The translations under genes were made by a program, and so were the position numbers. Below the pieces are notes generated by a model, which saw only the letters and a program-made list of their open reading frames with translations, was not told the origin of the DNA and ran no database searches. Source: Streptomyces sp. A 4/2 (GTDB lineage: Bacteria > Actinomycetota > Actinomycetes > Streptomycetales > Streptomycetaceae). From it: a stretch of 64,000 nt of DNA. Positions within the stretch are counted from its first letter, which is position 1. Each line of letters starts with the position of its first letter. Shown here piece by piece: positions 31,947 through 40,838 of the stretch. The stretch covers positions 1 to 64,000 of the forward strand of contig NZ_CALNVW010000011.1 in NCBI RefSeq assembly GCF_940670765.1, read 5' to 3'.

Positions 31947-33386
31947 GTGACCCGGATCGTGATCATCGGCGGCGGACCCGGCGGATATGAGGCCGCCCTG
32001 GTGGGCGCCCAGCTCGGCGCGGAGGTGACCGTCGTGGACTGCGACGGTCTCGGTGGGGCATCCGTGCTCACCGACTGCGTACCGTCCAAGACTCTGATCG
32101 CCACGGCCGAGGTGATGACGACCTTCGACTCTTCGTACGAGGAGTTGGGCATCATCGTCGCCGACGACACCCCGTCGCTGGAGCAGGCGGCACGGGTGGT
32201 CGGCGTGGACCTCGGCAAGGTGAACCGAAGGGTGAAGCGGCTCGCGCTCGCCCAGTCCCACGACATCACCGCCTCGGTCACCCGGGCCGGCGCCCGGGTG
32301 ATGCGCGGCCGTGGCCGGCTCGCCGGGCAGCAGGCGATGGACGGCTCCCGCAAGGTGATCGTCACCGCCGCCGACGGCAGCGAGGAGACGCTGACGGCCG
32401 ACGCCGTCCTGCTCGCGACCGGCGGCCACCCGCGCGAGATCCCGGACGCGCAGCCGGACGGCGAGCGCATCCTGAACTGGACGCAGGTGTACGACCTGGA
32501 CGAGCTCCCCGAGGAGCTCATCGTGGTCGGCTCCGGCGTCACCGGTGCCGAGTTCGCCGGTGCCTACCAGGCGCTGGGCTCGCGCGTCACGCTGGTGTCC
32601 AGCCGTGACCGGGTGCTCCCCGGTGAGGACCCGGACGCCGCCGCGGTCCTGGAGGACGTGTTCCGCCGCCGCGGGATGAACGTCATGGCCCGCTCGCGCG
32701 CCGCCTCGGCGAAGCGTGTGGGTGACCGGGTCGAGGTGACGCTGGCCGACGGCCGGGTCATCTCCGGCACCCACTGCCTGATGGCCGTCGGCGCCATCCC
32801 CAACAGTGCGGGCATGGGTCTGGAGGAGGCCGGGGTCCGGCTCAAGGACTCGGGTCACATCTGGACCGACAAGGTGTCCCGTACGACCGCCCCCGGCGTG
32901 TACGCCGCGGGCGACGTCACCGGGGTCTTCGCGCTCGCCTCGGTCGCCGCCATGCAGGGGCGGATCGCGATGTACCACTTCCTCGGCGACGCGGTGCAGC
33001 CGCTCAACCTCAAGACCGTCTCGTCCAACGTCTTCACCGACCCGGAGATCGCCACGGTCGGTTACAGCCAGGCGGACGTCGACTCGGGCAAGATCGACGC
33101 TCGCGCGGTGAAGCTGCCGCTGCTGCGCAACCCGCGCGCCAAGATGCAGGGGATCAGGGACGGCTTCGTCAAGATCTTCTGCCGTCCGGGCACCGGCATC
33201 GTGGTCGGCGGTGTGGTCGTCTCACCTCGTGCGAGTGAACTGATCCACCCGATCTCGATCGCGGTCGACAACAACCTGACCGTGGAACAGATCGCAAACG
33301 CCTTCACTGTCTACCCGTCCCTGTCGGGTTCGATCGCGGAAGTGGCACGGCAGTTGCACACCCGGAAGACGTCGGGCGAAGGCTGA
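31947..33386 (+). CDS. lpdA: LpdA-type NAD(P)H-quinone dehydrogenase
   Basis: 479 residues from GTG 31947 with AGGCGG upstream; longer in-frame starts are unlikely. The two-dinucleotide-fold flavoprotein has FAD motif IVIIGGGPGGYEAA, NAD motif VVGSGVTGAEFAGAY, and the C-terminal dimerisation domain. The redox disulfide of true lipoamide dehydrogenases is incomplete: the CLNxGC part reads GGASVLTDCVPSK with only one Cys, as in M. tuberculosis LpdA, which reduces quinones and not lipoamide. It therefore most likely transfers electrons from NAD(P)H to quinones. Confidence 0.9.
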   Translation: MTRIVIIGGGPGGYEAALVGAQLGAEVTVVDCDGLGGASVLTDCVPSKTLIATAEVMTTFDSSYEELGIIVADDTPSLEQAARVVGVDLGKVNRRVKRLALAQSHDITASVTRAGARVMRGRGRLAGQQAMDGSRKVIVTAADGSEETLTADAVLLATGGHPREIPDAQPDGERILNWTQVYDLDELPEELIVVGSGVTGAEFAGAYQALGSRVTLVSSRDRVLPGEDPDAAAVLEDVFRRRGMNVMARSRAASAKRVGDRVEVTLADGRVISGTHCLMAVGAIPNSAGMGLEEAGVRLKDSGHIWTDKVSRTTAPGVYAAGDVTGVFALASVAAMQGRIAMYHFLGDAVQPLNLKTVSSNVFTDPEIATVGYSQADVDSGKIDARAVKLPLLRNPRAKMQGIRDGFVKIFCRPGTGIVVGGVVVSPRASELIHPISIAVDNNLTVEQIANAFTVYPSLSGSIAEVARQLHTRKTSGEG

Positions 33387-33518
33387 CGCGGTCCGGCGGC
33401 GAGGGACCAGTGGGTGGGTACGCCCCGTATACCACCCGCTGACCCAATCCGTGCACAACTTCTGCTATTCGACGCAAACTGCTGAGAACTATCGGCCGCT
33501 CAGGTTACTGTCAGTTTC

Positions 33519-34487
33519 GTGTTCGCTGCTGAACGTCGCCAATTGATCCTTGAAATGGTGCGTGCCAACGGGGCCGTGTCGCTCCGTGAGCTCGCCCGTG
33601 TCGTCCAGACCTCCGAAGTGACCGTACGGCGGGACGTGCGGGCGCTGGAGGCAGAAGGACTCCTCGACCGCCGTCACGGCGGTGCGGTACTGCCGGGTGG
33701 ATTCACGCGAGAGTCCGGCTTCCCGCAGAAATCCCATCTCGCGACCGCGGAGAAGACGGCCATCGCCGACCTGGCCGCCGGACTCGTCGAAGAAGGCGAG
33801 GCGATCGTCGTCGGCGCGGGGACGACCACGCAGGAGCTGGCCCGCCGGCTCGCCCGCGTCCCCGGGCTGACCGTGGTCACCAACTCCCTGCTGGTGGCCC
33901 AGGCGCTGGCCCATGCCAACCGGGTCGAGGTGGTGATGACCGGCGGTACGCTGCGCGGTTCCAACTACGCCCTGGTGGGTAGCGGCGCCGAGCAGTCCCT
34001 CCAGGGGCTGCGGGTCTCCCGCGCCTTCCTCTCCGGGAGCGGGCTGACCGCCGAGCGCGGTCTGTCCACGTCCAACATGCTCTCGGCGAGCGTCGACCGG
34101 GCGCTGGTGCAGGCGGCGGCCGAGATCGTGGTCCTCGCCGACCACACCAAGCTCGGCACCGACACCATGTTCCAGACGGTGCCGACAGACGTGATCACCC
34201 GGCTGGTCACCGACGAGCCGTCCGCCCAGGACGACCGCGCGGCAACGGAGTTGCAGGCGCTGGCCGACCAGGGCGTGCAGATCGCGGTGGCGGGTTCCCC
34301 CGCCGGATCCGCTGGCCCGAGTGGTGAGAACGGGCCTCCGGGGCGTCAGCCCCGCCGTGACATGCCGCTCCCCGGGCAGCGCCGTACGCACGGCCCCGGG
34401 CCGCAGCTGCGCAGCGCCGCCACGGCCTCCCTCACCGAACAGCAGGCGGGCGAACGGGCCCGGGTGGCCGAAATGCGCCGCCGCTGA
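33519..34487 (+). CDS. DeoR-family transcriptional regulator
   Basis: 322 residues from GTG 33519. The DeoR HTH is in RRQLILEMVRANGAVSLREL, then TSEVTVRRDVRALEAEGLLD. The sugar-phosphate sensing domain follows with RRHGGAVLPGG, VGAGTTTQELARRL and VVTNSLLVAQAL, ending in VVLADHTKLG. A ~75-residue Pro/Gly/Arg-rich tail is unusual. It binds phosphorylated sugars as a rule; the target here is unclear. No ribosome-binding site is seen. TACTGT at 33506-33511 lies 7 bases before the GTG, so a leaderless start is likely. Confidence 0.9.
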   Translation: MFAAERRQLILEMVRANGAVSLRELARVVQTSEVTVRRDVRALEAEGLLDRRHGGAVLPGGFTRESGFPQKSHLATAEKTAIADLAAGLVEEGEAIVVGAGTTTQELARRLARVPGLTVVTNSLLVAQALAHANRVEVVMTGGTLRGSNYALVGSGAEQSLQGLRVSRAFLSGSGLTAERGLSTSNMLSASVDRALVQAAAEIVVLADHTKLGTDTMFQTVPTDVITRLVTDEPSAQDDRAATELQALADQGVQIAVAGSPAGSAGPSGENGPPGRQPRRDMPLPGQRRTHGPGPQLRSAATASLTEQQAGERARVAEMRRR

Positions 34488-34488
34488 C

Positions 34489-34563
34489 GGCAGTTGGTAC
34501 GGACAGCCCGTACGGCAGTTGATACGGGCAGCCCGTAAGGCAGTTGATACGGGTGTGGCCCCG
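34489..34563. repeat. Three 25-bp direct repeats
   Basis: GGCAGTTGRTACGG copies start at 34489, 34514 and 34539. The last overlaps the terminator stem, so the repeats may derive from it. Confidence 0.7.
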
Positions 34564-34597
34564 CCGGTTCGTCCGGCGGGGCCACACCCGTATCAAC
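34543..34597. terminator. Strong 25-bp hairpin between DeoR and accA2
   Basis: 25-base arms GTTGATACGGGTGTGGCCCC-type and their exact complement enclose TTCGT. It separates the convergent DeoR and accA2 genes (stop of accA2 at 34614). Confidence 0.85.
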
Positions 34598-34613
34598 TAC
34601 CGTGCTGCTGCGG

Positions 34614-36368
34614 TCAGTCCTTGATCTCGCAGATGGTCGCGCCGGAGGAGACGGACGCGCCGACCGTGGCGGTCAGGCCCTTGACGGTGCCGGAGCGGTG
34701 CGCGTTGAGCGGCTGCTCCATCTTCATCGCTTCCAGGACGACGACGAGGTCGCCCTCCTTGACCTCCTGGCCCTCCTCGACCGCGACCTTGACGATCGTG
34801 CCCTGCATCGGGGACGCGAGCGAGTCGCCGGAGGCGGCGGAGCCGGCCTTCTTGGCGGCCCGGCGCTTGGGCTTGGCGCCCGCGGCCAGACCCGTACGGG
34901 CCAGGGTCATACCGAGCGAGGACGGCAGCGACACCTCAAGGCGCTTGCCGCCGACCTCGACGACGATCGTCTCGCGGCCCGACTCGTCCTCGTCGGCGTC
35001 CGACGGAGCGGCGGCGAAGGGCGGGATCTCGTTGACGAACTCGGTCTCGATCCACCGGGTGTGCACGGTGAACGGGTCCGACGTGAAGGCCGGGTCGGCG
35101 ACGACCGCGCGGTGGAACGTGATGGCCGTGGCCATGCCCTCCACGTTGAACTCGTCCAGCGCACGGGCCGCGCGCTGGAGCGCCTGCTCACGGGTGGCGC
35201 CGGTGACGATCAGCTTGGCGAGCAGCGAGTCCCAGGCCGGGCCGATGACCGAGCCGGACTCGACGCCCGCGTCGAGACGGACACCCGGGCCGGTCGGCGG
35301 CGCGAAGACGGTGACGGTGCCGGGGGCGGGCAGGAAGCCGCGGCCCGGGTCCTCGCCGTTGATCCGGAACTCGAAGGAGTGCCCGCGCAGTTCGGGGTCG
35401 CCGTAACCCAGCTCCTCGCCGTCGGCGATCCGGAACATCTCACGGACCAGGTCGATGCCGGAGACCTCTTCGGTGACCGGGTGTTCCACCTGGAGGCGGG
35501 TGTTGACCTCCAGGAAGGAGATCGTGCCGTCGGTGCCGACGAGGAACTCGACGGTGCCCGCGCCGACGTACCCGGCCTCCTTGAGGATCGCCTTCGACGC
35601 GGCGTACAGCTCGGCGTTCTGGGCGTCGGAGAGGAACGGCGCGGGGGCCTCCTCGACCAGCTTCTGGTGGCGGCGCTGGAGCGAGCAGTCGCGGGTGGAG
35701 ACCACGACCACGTTGCCGTGCCGGTCGGCCAGGCACTGCGTCTCGACGTGCCGCGGCTTGTCCAGGTAACGCTCGACGAAGCACTCGCCGCGCCCGAAGG
35801 CGGCGACGGCCTCGCGCACCGCGGAGTCGTACAGCTCCGGGATCTCTTCGAGCGTACGGGCGACCTTCAGGCCACGCCCGCCGCCGCCGAAGGCCGCCTT
35901 GATCGCGATCGGCAGGCCGTTCTCCTCGGCGAACGCCACGACCTCGGCCGAGCCGCTCACCGGGTCCGGCGTACCGGCCACCAGGGGCGCGCCCGCGCGC
36001 TGCGCGATGTGCCGGGCCGCGACCTTGTCACCCAGGTCGCGGATGGCCTGCGGGGGCGGGCCGATCCAGGTGAGGCCCGCGTCCAGGACGGCCTGGGCGA
36101 ACTCGGCGTTCTCGGACAGGAAGCCGTACCCGGGGTGGATGGCGTCGGCACCCGAATCCTTCGCGGCCTGAAGCACCTTGGCCATGTCCAGATAGCTGGC
36201 GGCCGGGGTGTCACCGCCCAGGGCGAATGCCTCGTCGGCCGCGCGTACGTGCAGAGCGTCCCGGTCCGGATCGGCGTAGACGGCTACGCTCGCGATTCCG
36301 GCGTCCCGGCAGGCCCGTGCGACACGGACAGCGATTTCGCCACGGTTGGCGATGAGCACCTTGTGCAC
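34614..36368 (-). CDS. accA2: Biotin carboxylase/biotin carrier alpha subunit of acyl-CoA carboxylase
   Basis: 584 residues from GTG 36368 with AAGGAGGGA 5-6 bases upstream. The biotin carboxylase part has [17 protein letters not shown], the ATP-grasp Gly loop [10 protein letters not shown] and the [14 protein letters not shown] catalytic segment. After a linker the C-terminal biotin carrier domain ends in [12 protein letters not shown], whose lysine is biotinylated. It carboxylates biotin with bicarbonate and ATP and works with the PccB-type beta subunit 41.7-43.2 kb. BirA nearby attaches the biotin. In Streptomyces such subunits supply malonyl- or methylmalonyl-CoA for fatty acids and polyketides. 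Confidence 0.95.
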   Translation of the reverse strand: MHKVLIANRGEIAVRVARACRDAGIASVAVYADPDRDALHVRAADEAFALGGDTPAASYLDMAKVLQAAKDSGADAIHPGYGFLSENAEFAQAVLDAGLTWIGPPPQAIRDLGDKVAARHIAQRAGAPLVAGTPDPVSGSAEVVAFAEENGLPIAIKAAFGGGGRGLKVARTLEEIPELYDSAVREAVAAFGRGECFVERYLDKPRHVETQCLADRHGNVVVVSTRDCSLQRRHQKLVEEAPAPFLSDAQNAELYAASKAILKEAGYVGAGTVEFLVGTDGTISFLEVNTRLQVEHPVTEEVSGIDLVREMFRIADGEELGYGDPELRGHSFEFRINGEDPGRGFLPAPGTVTVFAPPTGPGVRLDAGVESGSVIGPAWDSLLAKLIVTGATREQALQRAARALDEFNVEGMATAITFHRAVVADPAFTSDPFTVHTRWIETEFVNEIPPFAAAPSDADEDESGRETIVVEVGGKRLEVSLPSSLGMTLARTGLAAGAKPKRRAAKKAGSAASGDSLASPMQGTIVKVAVEEGQEVKEGDLVVVLEAMKMEQPLNAHRSGTVKGLTATVGASVSSGATICEIKD

Positions 36369-36791
36369 GATGGCTCCCTCCTTGCTGTTTTCCCCGCTCA
36401 CACCCGAGCCGGGTTTACTCGGCAGGTCATCGTGCCGAAGAATTCGCTGAAACATGCTGAGTTTAGGGACTACCGACACGACGTTTCGACCTGTCCCCAT
36501 GGGTGAGCTTCCCCACACACGGTGTGACGCGAACGTCGCCCGCATCGTGAAGTCCCTTGTCGTACCACGGTACGGAGGGCCGCCCGAGCCCACAGTAGCT
36601 CTGCGGTGCGGTCCAGGTCTCTGTCACTCGGGGCCGCCCGGACTCGTGATTCTTTGTCGAGTCCCTACGAATGGCCGAATGATTCTTTGCTGTCCGTTCC
36701 GACCCCTTGTCCCGGCGGCTACCAGTTAGTAGCCTCCGCGATGTCGCACGTACTTGCGGTAACAAGCGGTATCGGACCAGGGGGTGGGGTC
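36369..36791. other. 423-base divergent intergenic region
   Basis: It lies between accA2 and the four-helix membrane protein gene. TGATTCTTTG occurs twice, at 36647 and 36680, 33 bases apart, on the membrane-protein side. Promoters cannot be placed reliably. Confidence 0.4.
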
Positions 36792-37220
36792 ATGGCGCGC
36801 AGGCCGGTGGCCTTCGTGGCAGCGCTCGTTCTCTTCCTGGAGGCGTTCGGCGTCGCGTTCGTGAACCTGATACTCGGCAAGGTCGCCGACAACCAGCACA
36901 TGTCCATGGCGGGCGTGGATCCGAGCGCGATAAGCACCGGCGCCTGGGTCGCGGGCGGAGTCTTCGGCCTCTACCTGCTGCTGTGCGCGTTCTTCCTGCT
37001 GCGCACCGGACTCACCGACCGGCCGGCCGGCCGCTTCGGCCGGGTCCTGCTCATCACCTGCGCGGTGGTGCACGGCGTACTGGGCGCGCTGACCTGGGCC
37101 CTGGTCGGCTGGCCCGCCTTCGTCTTCATGGTGGTGGTGCTCGGCCTGCTCGTGCTGACGCTGTTGGCTTACGACAAGGAGCGCCCGGTGAGCGCGAACG
37201 GCGCCCCGGCCGCGGCCTGA
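36792..37220 (+). CDS. Four-helix membrane protein of unknown function
   Basis: 142 residues from ATG 36792. Hydrophobic helices lie near residues 5-25, 50-68, 78-100 and 104-122. No cofactor or transport motif is seen; a short basic loop (RTGLTDRPAGRFGR) and a polar tail are the only polar parts. Conserved in Streptomyces at this position from memory of the SCO4922-type arrangement. It converges on maf with 10 bases between stops. Confidence 0.75.
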   Translation: MARRPVAFVAALVLFLEAFGVAFVNLILGKVADNQHMSMAGVDPSAISTGAWVAGGVFGLYLLLCAFFLLRTGLTDRPAGRFGRVLLITCAVVHGVLGALTWALVGWPAFVFMVVVLGLLVLTLLAYDKERPVSANGAPAAA

Positions 37221-37230
37221 GGGGCGGGGC

Positions 37231-37833
37231 TCAGACCCACAGGTCCGTGATGGACACGCCCAGTTCGGCCAGCAGCCGGCGCAGCAGCGGCAGCGAGAGG
37301 CCGATGACGTTGCCGTGGTCGCCCTCGATGGAGTCGACGAACGGTGCGGAGCGGCCGTCGAGGGTGAACGCCCCCGCCACGTGCAGCGGTTCGCCACTCG
37401 CCACGTACGCCGCGACCTCGGCGTCCGTCGGCTCACCGAAGCGGACCGTGGTGGACGCGGTGGCCGAGGCCCGGCGGCCGGTCGCCGTGTCGATGACGCA
37501 GTGACCGGTCTGCAGGACGCCCGCCCGGCCGCGCATCGACTTCCAGCGGGCGGTGGCCTCTTCGGCGTCGGCGGGCTTGCCCAGCGCCTCGCCGTCGAGT
37601 TCCAGCACGGAGTCGCAGCCGATGACGAGCGCCCCGGCCGCCGCGTCCCGGGCGGCGACGGACTCCGCCTTGGCCTCGGCCAGGACGAGAGCCAGTTCGG
37701 CGGGGGTGGGTGCGCTGAGTGCGTCCTCGTCCACTCCACTGACGATCACCTCGGGGGCCAGCCCCGCGGTGCGGAGCAGGCCGAGGCGGGCGGGCGATGC
37801 GGAACCGAGAACGAGGCGGCGCTGAGCAGTCAT
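37231..37833 (-). CDS. maf: Maf-type nucleotide pyrophosphatase
   Basis: 200 residues from ATG 37833. Signature [11 protein letters not shown], the [10 protein letters not shown] acidic segment, GKPADAEEA and the late [17 protein letters not shown] are all present. Maf proteins hydrolyse dTTP, UTP, m7GTP or modified nucleotides to monophosphates and pyrophosphate; the precise preference is not read from these motifs. It lies beside the carboxylase genes in the conserved block. Confidence 0.93.
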   Translation of the reverse strand: MTAQRRLVLGSASPARLGLLRTAGLAPEVIVSGVDEDALSAPTPAELALVLAEAKAESVAARDAAAGALVIGCDSVLELDGEALGKPADAEEATARWKSMRGRAGVLQTGHCVIDTATGRRASATASTTVRFGEPTDAEVAAYVASGEPLHVAGAFTLDGRSAPFVDSIEGDHGNVIGLSLPLLRRLLAELGVSITDLWV

Positions 37834-37908
37834 GGGGCCATCGTATGACCGCGCCGGGACCCGGCCGCCCGCCGCGGCGGACCGTACCCGCCGGGCCGGG
37901 ACGTCCGC

Positions 37909-38343
37909 TCAGCCGTCCGCGGGCAGGATGCGAAACGCCTTGTAGCTCTTGGTCAGGGGAGCGATGGCCCGGAAGACCCGCTGGTCGAGTGTGAAGATCC
38001 GGTCGGTTCGGTACCGGTCGGCCAGGACCACACCGATGGCGTCCGCGAGATCGAGCCGCAGTCCTTCGTACTTCTGCCGTACTTCGTGAGCCGACACGAG
38101 GTCCACCGGATGCAAGGTGGCGAGCTTGTACTGCCCGTCCATGAGGCGCCCGTTGAGGGCGTCCATGACGAGGAGCGCCTCCGGGAAGCCGAAGTCCCGG
38201 TGGACGAGATGGTCGAGTTCAGTGATCACCAGCGGCGAGATGGCGAGCGTTTCGTCGTTCATCACCGTGGAGGCTTCCTTGTACAGCGGGTGCTCCACGT
38301 CGAACGCCGCGAAGAGCGCGGAGGTGTCCGCGACGACGATCAC
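37909..38343 (-). CDS. vapC: PIN-domain toxin (VapC)
   Basis: 144 residues. The PIN acidic residues are seen as VADTSALFA, ITELDHLV, DLADAIG and the late RIFTLDQRVF. The family cleaves tRNA or rRNA in an Mg2+-dependent way. It is encoded downstream of its antitoxin with a four-base overlap, as expected for a type II module. The inserted position within the otherwise conserved metabolic block suggests gain by transfer. Confidence 0.88.
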   Translation of the reverse strand: MIVVADTSALFAAFDVEHPLYKEASTVMNDETLAISPLVITELDHLVHRDFGFPEALLVMDALNGRLMDGQYKLATLHPVDLVSAHEVRQKYEGLRLDLADAIGVVLADRYRTDRIFTLDQRVFRAIAPLTKSYKAFRILPADG

Positions 38344-38582
38344 CGGCGTTCCGACCTCTCCTTGATGTGGTCGTAGACGGCGTCGTCCATCTCTTCCGCG
38401 GTCACGAGCCGTCCTCCCCTGAAGGCGGGCAGTGGGCGGCTGCTCTTGGGCCGGGAGGAGCCGTCGAGGAGCTGGGCGATTCCCCGGCGGATGAGTTCGG
38501 CCTTGCTGACGCCGGTGGCCGCAGACTCGGCATCCAGCCTGAGCTCAAGCTCTTCGGGAAGGTACACCGTCGTCTTTATCAT
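38340..38582 (-). CDS. vapB: Ribbon-helix-helix antitoxin (VapB)
   Basis: 80 residues from ATG 38582. The N-terminal MIKTTVYLPEELELRLDAES is the Arc/CopG ribbon-helix-helix DNA-binding part, followed by GVSKAELIRRGIAQLLDG. The C-terminal half (AFRGGRLVTAEEMDD) probably binds the toxin. TACCCT (38589-38594 on the minus strand) lies 6 bases before the ATG, and TACCA-N6-TGGTA overlaps this promoter, suiting autorepression and leaderless transcription. Confidence 0.88.
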   Translation of the reverse strand: MIKTTVYLPEELELRLDAESAATGVSKAELIRRGIAQLLDGSSRPKSSRPLPAFRGGRLVTAEEMDDAVYDHIKERSERR

Positions 38583-38615
38583 GCATATAGGGTACCACCC
38601 GTATGGTAAGTCCAT
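38583..38615 (-). promoter_or_regulatory. vapBC promoter with dyad
   Basis: TACCCT in the minus strand (38589-38594) sits 6 bases before vapB. A TACCA-N6-TGGTA dyad overlaps it at its upstream side, and imperfect CATATGG/CCTATATG arms flank it. It is a probable operator for the antitoxin. Confidence 0.5.
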
Positions 38616-38634
38616 ATGGTGCGGCGGCGCCCGG

Positions 38635-38820
38635 TCAGCGCAGGCCCAGGACGGCCATCGCGAGAATCATCGCCAGCGCGAGAACCAGGCCCGCGCGACG
38701 CATCATCGCCTGTACGTCCCGCAGCTCCTTGGGGGGTTTGTCCTCCGGGTCGGACCACAGCATGAAGTCGATAGTGCGGCCGGACACCGCCGGGGCGCCT
38801 GAGTACGAGTACTCAGGCAC
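38635..38820 (-). CDS. Small one-helix membrane protein
   Basis: 61 residues. A polar N-terminal half (RTIDFMLWSDPEDKPPKELR) is followed by a membrane helix (AGLVLALAMILAMAVLGL). No function is known. It ends close to the antitoxin promoter and sits downstream of the TetR gene on the same strand. Confidence 0.6.
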   Translation of the reverse strand: MPEYSYSGAPAVSGRTIDFMLWSDPEDKPPKELRDVQAMMRRAGLVLALAMILAMAVLGLR

Positions 38821-38826
38821 CCCGGC

Positions 38827-39468
38827 CTAGTGGGGCGCGCGGCGGTACGCACCCGCCCGCGCCGCCGTCAGGGCCGCTGTCGCCGCGCGCTCCGCGTCGG
38901 CCGTCGTGAGCGGTTCGCGGCTGATCGCGAACCGGTAGTAGAGCGGCGCCGATACGGCCCTGACGACCTCGGCCGCCTCGGTGCCCGCCGGGATCTCGCC
39001 GCGGGCTGCCGCCCGTTCCACGCACGGGACCCAGGCGCCGATCCGGGTCGCGTAGAAGCCGTTCAGCGCGGTGGCGCACTCCGCGTCGCAGGCCGCCGCC
39101 GCGATCACCGCCTGGAAGACGGCGCTCGATCGCGGGTCGGTGAGTGCCTCCAGGACGAGTGCGGCGTTGGCCCGCAGATCGCCTTCGAGGGTGCCGGTGT
39201 CCGCGCCGGGCACGGACTGTTCGGCCATCTCGCGCAGCAGGTCGGCGACCAGGCCGGCCGAGGAGCCCCAGCGTCGGTAGACGGTCGTCCTGCCGACCCC
39301 GGCCGCCGCCGCGACCCGGTCCATGTTCAGGGCGTGGAAGCCCTGCGCGATCAGGGTTTCCCGGGTCGCCTCCAGCGCGGCGGCACGGACCTTCGCGGTA
39401 CGGCCGCCGGGCCGCAGGGTGCCGGGCGTGCCCTGCGGGTCGGTACTCAAACGGGACTCCTGTTCCAT
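38827..39468 (-). CDS. TetR-family regulator
   Basis: 213 residues. The HTH is RAAALEATRETLIAQGFHAL, then MDRVAAAAGVGRTTVYRRWG. The C-terminal ligand part contains the TetR_C-like LVLEALTDPRSSAVFQAVI and the late APLYYRFAISREPLT. A perfect TAACGGGA-N6-TCCCGTTA palindrome lies in the divergent region to the SGNH hydrolase, which is the likely target along with itself. Confidence 0.92.
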   Translation of the reverse strand: MEQESRLSTDPQGTPGTLRPGGRTAKVRAAALEATRETLIAQGFHALNMDRVAAAAGVGRTTVYRRWGSSAGLVADLLREMAEQSVPGADTGTLEGDLRANAALVLEALTDPRSSAVFQAVIAAAACDAECATALNGFYATRIGAWVPCVERAAARGEIPAGTEAAEVVRAVSAPLYYRFAISREPLTTADAERAATAALTAARAGAYRRAPH

Positions 39469-39502
39469 TAGTTCGGCGCACTCTGCTACGGTCGCTCCAT
39501 CT

Positions 39503-39524
39503 TAACGGGACCACCTTCCCGTTA
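39503..39524. promoter_or_regulatory. TetR operator between regulator and SGNH hydrolase
   Basis: The dyad TAACGGGA-CCACCT-TCCCGTTA is perfect. It lies 34 bases before the regulator gene's start and 19 before the hydrolase start, so one site can control both divergent genes. Confidence 0.75.
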
Positions 39525-39542
39525 GCGACTCTGGAGTACGCC

Positions 39543-40838
39543 ATGAAGCTGTTCCGTCCCCAGTTTGCCGCCGCGCCGCTCGCCGCCGTGCTCGGCCTCG
39601 CCCTCCTCACCGGCGCACCGGGCGCGCGGGCCGACACCGGGAGGGCGCGCGACGGCTGGACAGCCGCCTGGGCCGCGTCCCCGCAGCTGCCCAGTACCGG
39701 ATTCACGCCCAACTGGTCCCAGGAGGGCTTCTCGCACCAGACCGTCCGCCAGGTGGTCCGGGTCACGGAGGGCGGCGACCGGGCCCGCGTCCGGATCTCC
39801 AACGCGTACGGCACCTCGCCGCTCACCGTGACGGGCGCCACCATCGCCCGTACGGAGAAGGGTGCGGCCGTCGAGCACGGCAGCACCCGGAACCTCACGT
39901 TCTCCGGGCGGCGGTCGGTGACCGTCCCCGCACACGGGGAGCTGCGCAGCGACGCCGCCCCGCTCCACCTCGAACGGCTGGAGTCGGTGACCGTCACCTT
40001 CTATCTGGCCGGTACGACCGGACCGGCCACCTTCCACGCCCAGGGCTTCACCGACACCTACCGGGCGGAGGGAGACCGCCACGCGGACAGCTCCGGCCGC
40101 GCGTTCACCGACATCACGCAGTCCTGGTACTACCTCTCGGGCGTCGAGGTGAGCGGCCGGAAGCCGGGAGACGGCGTGGTCCTCCTCGGTGACTCCCTCA
40201 CCGACGGCTTCGGCTCCACGCCCGGTGCCGACCGCCGGTATTCGGACGCCCTCGCCGAACGCATCGGCCGCCCGGTGCTCAACTCGGGCATCGGCGGCAA
40301 CCTCGTACTCAACGACTCGGCCTGGTACGGCGAACGCGCCACCGCCCGCTTCGGCCGTGACGTGGTGGACCAGCCTGGCGTCTCCGCCGTCGTCCTGCTG
40401 GAAGGGGTCAACGACCTCGGCTTCAGCGAGGTGTCGGACCAGCCCACCTTCAAGCCGTCACCGGTGATCGACTCGGCTGAACTCATCGCCGGATACCGGA
40501 AATTGATACGTGCGGCGCACGACCACGGGCTATGGATCATCGGTGCGACCCTGGCCCCGCTGAAGGGCTCCGACCACTGGGGCAGCCACGCGGCGAAGGT
40601 CAGCGAGGAGGTCAACCACTGGATCAGGACCTCGGGTGAGTTCGATGCCGGCGCCGACTTCGCCAGGGCGCTGGCCGACCCGGCCGACCCCGCCCGGATG
40701 AACCCGGCGTACGACTCCGGTGACCATCTGCACCCCAACGACGCGGGCTACGGGGTGATGGCCGAAACCGTCGCCGATGCGCTCGGCGACGGCCCCGGCG
40801 GCAGGGTCCAGGGCCTTCGCCGCGGTGCTATCCGCTGA
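39543..40838 (+). CDS. Secreted SGNH/GDSL-family hydrolase
   Basis: 431 residues from ATG 39543. An N-terminal signal (APLAAVLGLALLTGAPGARA) precedes an N-terminal beta domain of about 180 residues. The SGNH blocks follow: VVLLGDSLTDGFG (nucleophile Ser), the Gly of SGIGGN, the Asn of LLEGVNDLG and the late DHLHPNDAGY (Asp-x-x-His). The family includes lipases, esterases and rhamnogalacturonan acetylesterases. It is divergent from a TetR regulator that shares an operator, so ligand-controlled expression is likely. Confidence 0.9.
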   Translation: MKLFRPQFAAAPLAAVLGLALLTGAPGARADTGRARDGWTAAWAASPQLPSTGFTPNWSQEGFSHQTVRQVVRVTEGGDRARVRISNAYGTSPLTVTGATIARTEKGAAVEHGSTRNLTFSGRRSVTVPAHGELRSDAAPLHLERLESVTVTFYLAGTTGPATFHAQGFTDTYRAEGDRHADSSGRAFTDITQSWYYLSGVEVSGRKPGDGVVLLGDSLTDGFGSTPGADRRYSDALAERIGRPVLNSGIGGNLVLNDSAWYGERATARFGRDVVDQPGVSAVVLLEGVNDLGFSEVSDQPTFKPSPVIDSAELIAGYRKLIRAAHDHGLWIIGATLAPLKGSDHWGSHAAKVSEEVNHWIRTSGEFDAGADFARALADPADPARMNPAYDSGDHLHPNDAGYGVMAETVADALGDGPGGRVQGLRRGAIR

